Shown here: positions 1-7,602 of the stretch, in pieces
Layout of the letters: every line of letters starts with the position of its first letter
Position numbering within the stretch: the first letter of the stretch is position 1
Assembly: GCA_902796345.1 (NCBI GenBank)
Contig: CADBOF010000002.1
Location: forward strand, 1-34,888
DNA length: 34,888 nucleotides
Direction: 5' to 3'
Source: an uncultured Pseudomonadota bacterium
GTDB lineage: Bacteria; Pseudomonadota; Alphaproteobacteria; RUG11792
Notes under the pieces: model-generated
Databases searched by the model: none
The model's input: the letters and a program-made list of their open reading frames with translations, nothing else
What the model was told of the DNA's origin: nothing
Translations under genes and position numbers: made by a program

Positions 1-969
1 TTTATTAACCATTTTGATATCATCGGTTTGTAAACGCTCTTGCAAAGCTTGCGTTTTATTTCGATGATATCGAATACGTTTTGTATGTCTTGTTACCATA
101 TGAGACAAATATAATGCCCGATCTTTCAACTGAAATAAATGGGATTTTATTACACATTTTGGATCAACATTAAACTTAATTTCATCTTTTAAAACTGTTA
201 ATGGCGTAATACCAAGAATAACGCAATTAAAAAAATCCTTAGAAGTACACAAGTTATTTATCATACTTTCCGTTATTACACTACTTCGCATTACTTCTTG
301 CCAAAAGTTTTGGCACATTCGTGAAAATTTATCGTAAGTATAAAGTTTAAACCAATCTTTTTTATTATCATCTAGTTGTGCAAGTTTTTTATTTTTCTTA
401 AGAATTTTTATATCGGCTAACAAAGCCTTTATATCAAATACACTTTCAGTATTAATGCTATCAATTTTATTAATAACGTTAGTGTTGTATTTATTTGATG
501 TTGTCGTATCTTTGTTGCAATTTACTTTGATATCTTTTATGAATGTAGTGTTTTTGTCAGTATCAATTTTGATACTATTGTTGTTGTCGATATCGATAGT
601 ATTACTATTTTTGTTGTTTAATATTGTTTCTTCGGCATTTTGGTCGTTTTTTTTATTAATGTTATTCAAAACTTGTACGGTTTTATCTATGTCAAGAACG
701 CTCAACTCATTGGTAATATCTTTTACTGTATCTTTACTATTGTTTTGATTTTGTTTAATGTCTTCAACACTTTTGTTATCAGCATTAACAACCTTAGTTA
801 GTGTAACGTCTTGTGTATCAGTTTTTGTTACATCGTTTATTGTGTTGTTGTTTTTGACCTCTTCAGTAGTTTGTTTTATGTCTATATCGCCTATCGGTGT
901 AGTTGGAATACTTTCCATAGCATAAGAACAGCTTACTGTCAGTGCCAAAATACTTAGTTGTTTAAACAT
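1..969 (-). CDS. Exported Asn-rich hypothetical protein, C-terminus beyond left edge
   Basis: An open frame of 323 codons runs leftward from ATG 969-967 to base 1 without a stop, so the gene continues outside the window. An AAAGGG ribosome site lies about 5 bases upstream of the start. Residues 1-17 (MFKQLSILALTVSCSYA) look like a Sec signal peptide. Residues about 20-175 are a low-complexity linker rich in Asn, Asp, Thr, Lys and Ile. A more ordered part follows from about 177, with Asp-Trp at 205-206, EVMRS at 225-229, NNLC at 238-241 and FQLK at 279-282. I do not recognise a family. These spaced motifs resemble those of the exported protein at 27323-28807, so distant homology is possible. 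The product is probably periplasmic, outer-membrane or secreted. The gene diverges from comEC across the origin-like repeat region. Confidence 0.8.
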   Translation of the reverse strand, partial: MFKQLSILALTVSCSYAMESIPTTPIGDIDIKQTTEEVKNNNTINDVTKTDTQDVTLTKVVNADNKSVEDIKQNQNNSKDTVKDITNELSVLDIDKTVQVLNNINKKNDQNAEETILNNKNSNTIDIDNNNSIKIDTDKNTTFIKDIKVNCNKDTTTSNKYNTNVINKIDSINTESVFDIKALLADIKILKKNKKLAQLDDNKKDWFKLYTYDKFSRMCQNFWQEVMRSSVITESMINNLCTSKDFFNCVILGITPLTVLKDEIKFNVDPKCVIKSHLFQLKDRALYLSHMVTRHTKRIRYHRNKTQALQERLQTDDIKMVNK

Positions 970-1081
970 TTTTAACCCTTTAAAATAAGAACCTTTTTTT
1001 TGGATACCTTAACAATCATTAATTTTTGGTTAAAAATTCGTTAACGATTATGCACTATCGGTGGTTTTTTTGTTAACAAGT

Positions 1082-1112
1082 TGTTGATAACCTGTTGATA
1101 ACCTGTTGATAA
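1082..1112 (-). repeat. Three tandem DnaA-box-like 9-mers, reverse orientation
   Basis: TGTTGATAA (reverse complement TTATCAACA) occurs at 1082-1090, 1093-1101 and 1104-1112, an exact 11-bp period with CC between units. The 36 bases at 1079-1114 are inverted-complementary to 1307-1342 with one mismatch. The 9-mer differs from the classical DnaA box TTATCCACA at one position. Confidence 0.9.
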
Positions 1113-1286
1113 CTTTGCAAGAAGAACATTTTTTGATAAGTCTGTAGATAATATTTATCTAAAAAAAGATATATCTTGTTTTGTAAAAAATAAGTCTTTT
1201 CAAATTAAATTAACTGTAACTTGCCGACTTCCACCCAAAAGCGAATCCCCCGAAAAAATCTACCTCAACGAGAATATTCAAAAAAG

Positions 1287-1350
1287 TTATCAACAAGTTA
1301 TCAACAACTTATCAACAGGTTATCAACAGGTTATCAACAACTTATCAACA
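1287..1350 (+). repeat. Six tandem DnaA-box-like 9-mers, forward orientation
   Basis: TTATCAACA occurs at 1287, 1298, 1309, 1320, 1331 and 1342, an exact 11-bp period with two-base spacers (AG, AC, GG, GG, AC). All copies point the same way and face the three reverse copies about 175 bp to the left. One turn of the helix per unit puts every site on the same DNA face, as expected for a cooperatively assembling protein. Confidence 0.92.
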
Positions 1351-1517
1351 GGCAAAAGTCTTATATTCCAATATGTTGAAGGCATTATTGTCATATTTTT
1401 TGCGGACACAACAACAACAATATATATATAAATAAAGAGAAAAAATTCAAAATATGCGTAACCAAACTTTAATTTCGAAGTTGTAAATTTAGCTAAGTAT
1501 GTGCTAAAAACTCGTAA

Positions 1518-2657
1518 ATGAATTTTTCAAACTATTTTTTTAGAGAAGAACCAGAGTTATTTGCTCCAGTTGTTTTAGGTATTGGAATACTAATTGGAGT
1601 AAATTACCCAAATTGGCAAATACCGTTATGTATACTAATAATAGCATTTATTTTTTATAGGAATAAACTTTGGCGTAATACGATACTATTATCAATTTTG
1701 GGGTTTTATATTGCACAAACAGGAGGGATTTTTAAAACTGAGTTATTAACAAACAAAAAATATATAACAAAAGAATATACATTACTATTTGAAGCAAATG
1801 TTAAGTATATAGAAGACACTCACCCGATAATGAAAAATATGCGACGAATTATTTTCGAAAACATAAAATTTAAAAATAACAAATTGGATTTTATAAGGAC
1901 AACTAAAATGACGTGTGCACAAAAAACAACTGAAAATATAAATCCAGGTGACAAGGTATCAGTTTTTGGGCGTATTATGCCTTTTAAACAAGCGGTAGTA
2001 CCATTCTCATTTAATCAAAAACAGTTCTATACATTGCAGGGATTAGATGCAACTGGAATTGCTTTTAAAATTTCAAAGACTAAAACATCTGATCGTAAGA
2101 ACGTTTTCAATAGTTGGCGACGCAATTTAACCAAAAATATAATTGCCAAACTTGGCAGTATAACAGGAGGAATTGCAAGCGCATTAATAACAGGCGATAA
2201 ATCGTCAATACCTGCAAACGTTAGAGATGTATTTATAAAATCAGGAACGGCTCATATTCTCGCAATTTCAGGACTACACATGAGTCTTGTAGCGACTATT
2301 ATATATTTATGCCTTCTTAGAATATGTTTGTACATAAGTCATTTTTATTTAAAAATAAATCCACAAAAAGTGACATCAATTTTAACGATTTTACTGACAG
2401 GATGTTACTTAGCACTGTCCGGTTTTTCTCCTTCTGCTGTAAGAGCATACATGATGACATCTACGGGATTTATTGGGTTAATGTTCGGGCGTACAGTAGT
2501 CTCAATGAGGAATGTATCATTCGTTGCGTTTTTAATTCTATTAGTTGATTCTGGAGCGTTATTTTCAATAAGTTTTCAGTTGTCGTTTAGTGCTGTTGTT
2601 GCATTAGTTGCGTTTTATGAACGCTTTGGAAATATTTTTAAAAAAAATATACTCTAA
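1518..2657 (+). CDS. comEC: ComEC/Rec2-family DNA-uptake channel, N-terminal part (frameshifted)
   Basis: ComEC forms the inner-membrane channel that passes single-stranded DNA into the cytoplasm during natural transformation. This 379-residue frame holds the N-terminal membrane anchor and soluble segment (DUF4131-like, about residues 10-195), then the Competence domain, recognised by ILAISGLHMSLV starting at residue 247 and by several hydrophobic helices. The frame ends abruptly after a run of eight A (2640-2647), where homology continues in the +1 frame of the next entry. Taking one base out of that run would give a single protein of about 619 residues. There is no clear ribosome site before ATG 1518. 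The gene may be a recent pseudogene, may be rescued by polymerase slippage on the A-run, or may reflect a sequence error. Confidence 0.85.
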   Translation: MNFSNYFFREEPELFAPVVLGIGILIGVNYPNWQIPLCILIIAFIFYRNKLWRNTILLSILGFYIAQTGGIFKTELLTNKKYITKEYTLLFEANVKYIEDTHPIMKNMRRIIFENIKFKNNKLDFIRTTKMTCAQKTTENINPGDKVSVFGRIMPFKQAVVPFSFNQKQFYTLQGLDATGIAFKISKTKTSDRKNVFNSWRRNLTKNIIAKLGSITGGIASALITGDKSSIPANVRDVFIKSGTAHILAISGLHMSLVATIIYLCLLRICLYISHFYLKINPQKVTSILTILLTGCYLALSGFSPSAVRAYMMTSTGFIGLMFGRTVVSMRNVSFVAFLILLVDSGALFSISFQLSFSAVVALVAFYERFGNIFKKNIL

Positions 2658-3378
2658 AAGATTAATAGTAAGAATTATGATATATTTGCTGTCATCTTTA
2701 ATAACAACAATTATTGCAACAATAGCAACAACTCCAATATCGATTGCAACATTTAATAGACTAAGTTTATGTGGAGCAGTTGGAAATGTAGTAACAATTC
2801 CTATTGTTTCGTTCTTCATAGTACCGATAGGTTTGTTATGCCTAGTAACTTTAGGTAATATCGCGTGGCTATTAAATTTATTTTCGTTCTGCGTCAATGA
2901 GTTAGTTACATTTTTAACTTTTTGTTCAAATTTACCTTATTCAGACATAACAATCAAATCTCCACATGTAAATACTGTGTATATTATAATAATGGGCGGT
3001 ATTATTTTGTGTTTATGTAAAACAAAATTACGACACGTCGGTACATGTTTATCAGCTATTGGTTTTGTAATATGGAATTTTGAACAAAATCCAGTATGTA
3101 TAATTTTGCCAGAACAACAAATAATATGTTTCGTTCAAGATGAAAAATTTTACACAACGGCAAAAGGTAAAGGACGAAATCTTGTCAGTTCTATACAGCG
3201 TAATTTGGGTTTTTCGGGGCGTGCAAAACGTTTTCAGCTTGATTGGACATCTATACCTCAAGAATTTAAAAGGCACCCTCAGGGGTGCTTTATTTGGAAA
3301 AATGGCACAGTTAAGACTCTAACCGTCCCATTACATCCGTATGCTCCAGCGCAGTACACGTGTGCATATTCCAAATAA
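2617..3378 (+). CDS. comEC: ComEC/Rec2-family protein, C-terminal part (frameshifted)
   Basis: This frame continues ComEC after the shift near 2640-2647. It carries about four more hydrophobic helices, including a segment beginning LSSLITTIIATIATTPISIA, then a soluble tail ending with FIWKNG and a Pro-rich terminus. I see no HxHxDH metallo-beta-lactamase motif, so the zinc-hydrolase domain found in some ComEC proteins is absent or unrecognisable. The FIWKNG end resembles the short tail of alphaproteobacterial ComEC, so the 3' end looks natural and the frameshift is the only visible lesion. The first in-frame ATG is 2617, but independent translation is doubtful because true homology probably starts around 2648. 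The next gene, ybaB, converges from the other strand. Confidence 0.75.
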   Translation: MNALEIFLKKIYSKRLIVRIMIYLLSSLITTIIATIATTPISIATFNRLSLCGAVGNVVTIPIVSFFIVPIGLLCLVTLGNIAWLLNLFSFCVNELVTFLTFCSNLPYSDITIKSPHVNTVYIIIMGGIILCLCKTKLRHVGTCLSAIGFVIWNFEQNPVCIILPEQQIICFVQDEKFYTTAKGKGRNLVSSIQRNLGFSGRAKRFQLDWTSIPQEFKRHPQGCFIWKNGTVKTLTVPLHPYAPAQYTCAYSK

Positions 3379-3488
3379 ATTTTATTAATCTACAGTTGGC
3401 TAAATTCTATCAAATAAGTCATCAAAAACTTCACAAAAACAATGTCTATCTATCGTTACCGAGTATTAAAACACAATAATCGATATTA

Positions 3489-3803
3489 TTAAAACAATCC
3501 TGGAATTGATATTCCGCCGGTTATTGCGGACATTGCACTTTCAGATGTTTTGTCTGCTTTTGTTTTTGCATCGTTAAAGGCTGTTAAAATCAAATCTTCT
3601 AACATTTCTTTATCGTTCGGATCGATTACTTCGGTTTTTATCGACACAGCTTTTAAATTACCAGTCGCAGACATTCTTATAATAACAGCATCATTACCAG
3701 CAGAGCCTATAACTTCAGTGTTTTTTAAATCTTCTTGTACACGGCTCATTTCGGTTTGCATTTTCCTCGCCTGAGATAACAAGTTGTTCATATTTGGGGT
3801 CAT
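3489..3803 (-). CDS. ybaB: YbaB/EbfC-family nucleoid-associated protein
   Basis: This 104-residue protein matches the small DNA-binding YbaB/EbfC family: an N-terminal helix with QARKMQTEMSRVQEDL, a central beta segment (VIIRMSATGNLKAVSI) and a C-terminal helix with LILTAFNDAKTKADK. The family forms dimers that bind DNA and bulk the nucleoid, and it is often next to dnaX and recR. Here it is instead the last gene of the rpsP-rimM-accB-accC-pgeF run, 16 bases after pgeF. Start ATG 3803-3801 is the most upstream one; ATG 3791 (MNNLLSQ) is possible. Neither has a clear ribosome site, so translational coupling to pgeF is plausible. Confidence 0.9.
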   Translation of the reverse strand: MTPNMNNLLSQARKMQTEMSRVQEDLKNTEVIGSAGNDAVIIRMSATGNLKAVSIKTEVIDPNDKEMLEDLILTAFNDAKTKADKTSESAMSAITGGISIPGLF

Positions 3804-3819
3804 TGGAAATCTATGTAAT

Positions 3820-4554
3820 TCATATATTTTTCATCATTATACCTGAAAATTGTACACCATTTCGTGATGATGTTTTATTACAATTCTCATTAACAAATCG
3901 TCTATAACTAAAAAAATTATTGTTTTCAAAAGTATTGATATTTAAATCTTCAAAATTAATGTTTTTCATTGTATTGTACAAAAAATCTTTAAGGTCAAAT
4001 ACGTTGTTACCGTCAAAAAATTTTCGATACTCCTGAGGAACATCGTTTTTACTAAGAGTTGTTTTATGAATAAAAGCACCTGATGCAATTGTTAAATTTT
4101 CACATCCCAAATTACGCATACACGTTAATGCTTCTGTTAACATTCTTTTAAAAGCCCCACGCCATCCGCAGTGAATTGTAGCGATATATTTTTTATGATT
4201 ATCGTACATAAGCAGCGGTATACAGTCTGCCGTATAAACCCCTATTAAAATTCCTGGAATATTTGTAACTAATCCATCACCTGCTATTTGATCGTTTTGA
4301 AAATCTGAAATATTATCTTTCGTAATAACATGTATCGTTGTACTATGCACCTGATTGAGAGTAATTAAATTTATTGGTTTAATCCCAAAATACGTTGCTA
4401 TTTTTTCACGATTTTTAAAAGCATTTTCATCGCCCCTGTCAAGACCTACATTTAACGATTTGAATGAGCCAGTACTGTAACCATCGGTTCTATCAAAAAA
4501 GCCGTATTGTATATTTTCAAACTGTGATAAATTCTTTACTTTATATATATTCAT
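3820..4554 (-). CDS. pgeF: PgeF/YfiH-family purine nucleosidase (peptidoglycan editing factor)
   Basis: This 244-residue protein has the family's metal-site signatures: NQVHSTTIH with His70, YTADCIPLLM with Cys111 and IHCGWRGAFKRM with His128. Characterised members (old DUF152, multicopper-oxidase-like or LACC1-like) act on purine nucleosides. E. coli YfiH/PgeF prevents misincorporation of serine in place of alanine in peptidoglycan precursors. The later Gly-Pro-containing segment usual in the family is replaced by an IASGAFIHKTTLSKND-like stretch, so that part looks degenerate although the His/Cys/His triad is intact. The start ATG 4554 lies 4 bases after the accC stop, so coupled translation is likely. 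Confidence 0.88.
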   Translation of the reverse strand: MNIYKVKNLSQFENIQYGFFDRTDGYSTGSFKSLNVGLDRGDENAFKNREKIATYFGIKPINLITLNQVHSTTIHVITKDNISDFQNDQIAGDGLVTNIPGILIGVYTADCIPLLMYDNHKKYIATIHCGWRGAFKRMLTEALTCMRNLGCENLTIASGAFIHKTTLSKNDVPQEYRKFFDGNNVFDLKDFLYNTMKNINFEDLNINTFENNNFFSYRRFVNENCNKTSSRNGVQFSGIMMKNI

Positions 4555-4558
4555 AAAA

Positions 4559-5899
4559 TCATACTGTTTTTATGTACTTCTCAAGCCAGTGTATATCAAA
4601 CTGACCGTTTATTATGTCTTTATGTTTTACTAAATTCTTATGCAAATCTGCAGTTGTATTTATTCCATCAATTACTAGTTCATCTAATGCTTGAGCAGAT
4701 TTCATAAGACATAAATGCCGTTCTGAAGAATGTATTATAACCTTAGCTACCAAGCTATCATAATACGGAGGAACAGTATATCCACGATGTATGTGAGAAT
4801 CTATGCGTACTCCATTTCCTCCAGGAAAATATAGCTCTTCAATTGTTCCAGGACATGGCATAAAAGTTTTCGGGTCTTCCGCGTTTATTCGAAATTCTAT
4901 TGCATGACCTGTTATTTTGATATCTTCTTGTCTAAATGAAAGTTTTTCACCTGAAGCAATACGTATTTGCTCCTTAACAATATCAATGCCAGTAATTTCT
5001 TCTGTTACGGAATGCTCAACCTGTAACCTTGGATTAACTTCCATAAAGTAAAACTTTCCATTATCATAAAGAAACTCGACTGTTGCAACACCGACATACC
5101 CTATTTGACGAAGCGCGTTTGTAACGAGTTTTCCCATTGTTTCACGTTCTTCTTGCGTTATTGCTGTTGATGGAGCTTCTTCCATAAGTTTTTGATTGTT
5201 ACGCTGTATAGAACATTCACGCTCTCCTAAAGACACAACATTACCAAACTTATCAGCGATTACCTGAAACTCTATGTGACGTGGATTTGTAAGATATTTT
5301 TCAAGATATACACGATCGTCACCGAAATTTGCTTTAGCCTCTGATTTTGCAAGGTTAAAGTTTGATTTTAGATATTCATCATTCCAAGCAACTTTCATGC
5401 CTTTTCCTCCACCACCTGATGAGGCTTTTAAAATAACTGGATAACCAATTTTTTCTGCAATTTCCAACGCTTGCGCTAAACTTTCGAGAACCTTTGCTGA
5501 ACCATTTACTGTTGGAACTCCGAAACTTTCCATTGTATGTTTTGCAGTTATTTTGTCGCCCATCATTGTGAGGTGTTCTGAGCTTGGACCTATAAACGTT
5601 ATTCCATGGGCTTCAACAATTTTTGCAAAGCTTGCATTTTCTGATAAAAATCCAACTCCCGGGTGTATAGCATCAGCACCTGTTATTTCTGCTGCACTCA
5701 GTATTGCTGACATATTTAAATAACTGCTTGTTGCTTTGTTATCCCCAATACAAACACTTTCATCAGCAAGTTTTACATGCATTAAGTTTTCATCAACAAC
5801 CGAATGTACAGCAACAGTTTTAATTTCTAATTCTTTGCATGCACGTAACACTCTTATTGCAATGTCGCCTCTGTTGGCAATCAATATTTTTTGCAACAT
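4559..5899 (-). CDS. accC: Biotin carboxylase subunit of acetyl-CoA carboxylase
   Basis: AccC carboxylates biotin on AccB using ATP and bicarbonate, the first half-reaction of fatty-acid synthesis. The 446-residue length is normal. The N-terminal fold opens with KILIANRGDIAIRV, the ATP-grasp glycine loop SGGGGKGMK sits near residue 161, and the catalytic segment EVNPRLQVEH keeps the Arg and Glu used in catalysis. A usual GYGFLSEN segment reads GVGFLSEN (Val82), a mild change. The ATG overlaps the accB stop by one base (TAATG), so AccB and AccC are translationally coupled. The carboxyltransferase genes accA and accD are not in the window. Confidence 0.97.
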   Translation of the reverse strand: MLQKILIANRGDIAIRVLRACKELEIKTVAVHSVVDENLMHVKLADESVCIGDNKATSSYLNMSAILSAAEITGADAIHPGVGFLSENASFAKIVEAHGITFIGPSSEHLTMMGDKITAKHTMESFGVPTVNGSAKVLESLAQALEIAEKIGYPVILKASSGGGGKGMKVAWNDEYLKSNFNLAKSEAKANFGDDRVYLEKYLTNPRHIEFQVIADKFGNVVSLGERECSIQRNNQKLMEEAPSTAITQEERETMGKLVTNALRQIGYVGVATVEFLYDNGKFYFMEVNPRLQVEHSVTEEITGIDIVKEQIRIASGEKLSFRQEDIKITGHAIEFRINAEDPKTFMPCPGTIEELYFPGGNGVRIDSHIHRGYTVPPYYDSLVAKVIIHSSERHLCLMKSAQALDELVIDGINTTADLHKNLVKHKDIINGQFDIHWLEKYIKTV

Positions 5900-6474
5900 T
5901 ATTCTATTACCAAAAGTAGTTGTCCAAATTCTGTTGGCTGAGCATCTTCAACAGCGATATATACTATTTTTCCATCTTTTGGGGCTTTTATATAATTCAT
6001 AACTTTCATAGCTTCAATAATGAGGAGTGGCTGATCTTTTTTCACAAAATTTCCAACTTCAATAAATTTTGGAGCACCCGGTTCAGGTGACAAATAACAT
6101 GTGCCAACCATGGGGGATTTTATAGCTCCTGGATGTTTTGAATAATCGGTATGTATTGCTTTTTTGTTTGCTGAGGAGCTAGTAACGTCGGGAGCTTGAG
6201 GAATACTAATTGATGGAGAAGTAGGATTAATCTGAGGTACAATTACAGATTGTGATACACTTCCAAACGGAGATGGTTGGGATGCTGGAACGCTATTAAT
6301 TGGCTGAACATTTGTTTGAGCGACAACTTTTATCTCTACTTCGTTCGTTTCGTACTTTATCTCTGCAAGATTGTTATCTTTTAATATTTTGACTATTTTT
6401 TTTATATAAGAGACGTCGGGATTTTTATCACATTGTTTGTTTTTTGCTTTAATTGCTGTTTTGTTTTTGTTCAT
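5899..6474 (-). CDS. accB: Biotin carboxyl carrier protein of acetyl-CoA carboxylase
   Basis: AccB carries the biotin that shuttles carboxyl groups between AccC and AccAD. The 191-residue chain has an N-terminal helix region (to about 50), a Pro/Ser/Gln-rich flexible linker (about 55-100) and a C-terminal biotinyl domain with EAMKVMN, where Lys157 is the biotinylation site. It is longer than the E. coli protein because of an extended N-terminus rich in Lys and Asn and a longer linker. The start ATG 6474 has only a weak purine-rich site before it. The gene lies 84 bases after rimM and overlaps accC by one base. Confidence 0.95.
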   Translation of the reverse strand: MNKNKTAIKAKNKQCDKNPDVSYIKKIVKILKDNNLAEIKYETNEVEIKVVAQTNVQPINSVPASQPSPFGSVSQSVIVPQINPTSPSISIPQAPDVTSSSANKKAIHTDYSKHPGAIKSPMVGTCYLSPEPGAPKFIEVGNFVKKDQPLLIIEAMKVMNYIKAPKDGKIVYIAVEDAQPTEFGQLLLVIE

Positions 6475-6558
6475 TAGCTTATACCGACAGATTGATTACT
6501 ATCCGATGTTATCAAAGTGAGAGTAATGCATCAAACTGAATTCAATCTAATAAAAAGA

Positions 6559-7083
6559 CTAAACAAGAATATAATTTTTGTTCACAATAATTCTCGAATG
6601 CTGTAAATTTACTGTTACAACAGAATTTTTATTAAAAGGTATGGTTCCAATCTTGTTGTCTTCAGTCCTAATTTCCAAGAATGAGCCAGCTCCATAGTCT
6701 AATACCGCTCGAACTTTTCCTAAAAGTAATCCGAATTCGTCGTAGACATCCAGGTTTTGTAAATCTTCAAAATAATATTCCCCTTCATCTAGTGGAATTA
6801 GTTGTTTGCGATCTATGTACAAATTTTTTAGACGATACTTTTCCAAAACATCATGCTTTTCAATTCCTTTTATCGTACAAGAAAATTTATCTTGTTCAAT
6901 GTGTTTTAGATTACTAAATTCGATATTTTCACTTGTGTTTTCTCCTGTATATATTATGAATTTTGACAATTTAAGAAATTCGACAGGTGATGACATAAAG
7001 GAACGTACCTTTACCGCTCCTTTTATGCCTATCGGTTTTAAAATTTGACCGACAAGTAATATCCCTTTGTTGTAATCCGACAC
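6559..7083 (-). CDS. rimM: Ribosome maturation factor RimM
   Basis: RimM helps mature the 3' (head) domain of 16S rRNA with ribosomal protein S19. The N-terminal RimM fold (LLVGQILKPIGIKGAVKVRS) and the C-terminal PRC-barrel with YYFEDLQNLDVYDE and DYGAGSFLEI are clear. I chose GTG 7083-7081, giving 174 residues. It sits one base after the rpsP stop and has AAGGAA at 7093-7088. An upstream in-frame GTG at 7116 would overlap rpsP by 32 bases and add eleven atypical residues. The usual downstream partners trmD and rplS are missing; accB follows instead. Confidence 0.93.
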   Translation of the reverse strand: MSDYNKGILLVGQILKPIGIKGAVKVRSFMSSPVEFLKLSKFIIYTGENTSENIEFSNLKHIEQDKFSCTIKGIEKHDVLEKYRLKNLYIDRKQLIPLDEGEYYFEDLQNLDVYDEFGLLLGKVRAVLDYGAGSFLEIRTEDNKIGTIPFNKNSVVTVNLQHSRIIVNKNYILV

Positions 7084-7084
7084 G

Positions 7085-7435
7085 TCATTCCTTAGACGCT
7101 GAAGCTTCTGCGTCACGCGCCATGCGTTCTTGAGCTTTTTTCTTAGGAGCTGACTTTTTTGGACGGTTTGGAATTACAGGAGCATCACATAATCCTCTTG
7201 ATGCTAATAATTTTTGAACCCGTTCCGTCGGCTTCGCACCAACAGACAACCAATATTTTGCTCGTTCATCTTTTACAACCAAACGTTCTGGATTTTCTGA
7301 AGAAAGAAGAGGATTGTAAAAACCAAGTTTCTCAACGAATTTACCGTCTCTAGGAGCCGTATTTTCTGCAACAACAAGACGATAGAAAGGTCGGTGTTTC
7401 GAACCGCCGCGGGCTAATCTTATTCTTAAAGCCAT
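7085..7435 (-). CDS. rpsP: Small ribosomal subunit protein bS16
   Basis: S16 binds 16S rRNA early in 30S assembly. The chain starts [19 protein letters not shown] and continues with [22 protein letters not shown], both diagnostic. At 116 residues it carries a basic and then acidic C-terminal tail ([19 protein letters not shown]) beyond the conserved core of about 80 residues, a common alphaproteobacterial extension. It is the first gene of the leftward cluster and is probably transcribed from the promoter predicted at 7469-7497. Confidence 0.97.
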   Translation of the reverse strand: MALRIRLARGGSKHRPFYRLVVAENTAPRDGKFVEKLGFYNPLLSSENPERLVVKDERAKYWLSVGAKPTERVQKLLASRGLCDAPVIPNRPKKSAPKKKAQERMARDAEASASKE

Positions 7436-7468
7436 TTAAGTGCTTCTCTGCACAGTAATCACATTGAT

Positions 7469-7497
7469 ATTGTAACAAAGTTTAAGGTACTCCGCAA
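7469..7497 (-). promoter_or_regulatory. Predicted sigma70-type promoter for rpsP-rimM cluster
   Basis: Read leftward, TTGCGG (7497-7492) is followed by a 17-base spacer and TACAAT (7474-7469). The implied transcript start is about 27 bases before the rpsP ATG. The -10 matches consensus at five of six positions; the -35 is weak. The placement between divergent genes supports it. Confidence 0.45.
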
Positions 7498-7602
7498 TTC
7501 ACTAAACGTTAGGAATTCAGTTTTTTTAATTAATACATTCAATTTAAAATCATGTTAGACTACTTAAAGTATAAGTTCAGCACAATGTTTAGGACAAAAA
7601 AT

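Larger units (their letters stand above)
970..1517. other. Candidate chromosomal replication origin (oriC-like region)
   Basis: This 548-base stretch between divergent genes has no credible coding frame. It holds nine copies of TTATCAACA in two facing arrays (1082-1112 and 1287-1350). An AT-only stretch with a TATATATATA run (about 1419-1434) lies on the comEC side and could be an unwinding element. A short C-rich island lies at 1228-1265, between the arrays. Same-strand DnaA sites spaced two bases apart are known from bacterial origins, where DnaA forms a filament. The long rpsL-adk run is transcribed away from this region, which would be co-directional with a fork starting here. No dnaA, hemE or parAB is visible in the window. 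Alternatives are a regulatory iteron array for the flanking genes or a DnaA-titration site. Confidence 0.5.

Noticed and set aside
455-748. Rightward open frame of 97 residues, very hydrophobic (Leu/Ile/Val-rich)
   Set aside because: It lies antisense to the Asn/Asp/Lys-rich linker of the 1-969 gene. AAT/GAT/AAA-rich codons read backwards give Ile, Leu, Val and Phe, so the hydrophobicity is an artefact. No ribosome site.
1287-1350. CRISPR array
   Set aside because: The repeats are 9-mers with two-base spacers, far too short for CRISPR repeats and spacers, and no cas genes are nearby.
3465-3492. AT-only palindrome AATAATCGATATTATT near the ybaB stop as a terminator for comEC/ybaB
   Set aside because: The stem is six A/T pairs with no T-run in either direction; too weak to call.
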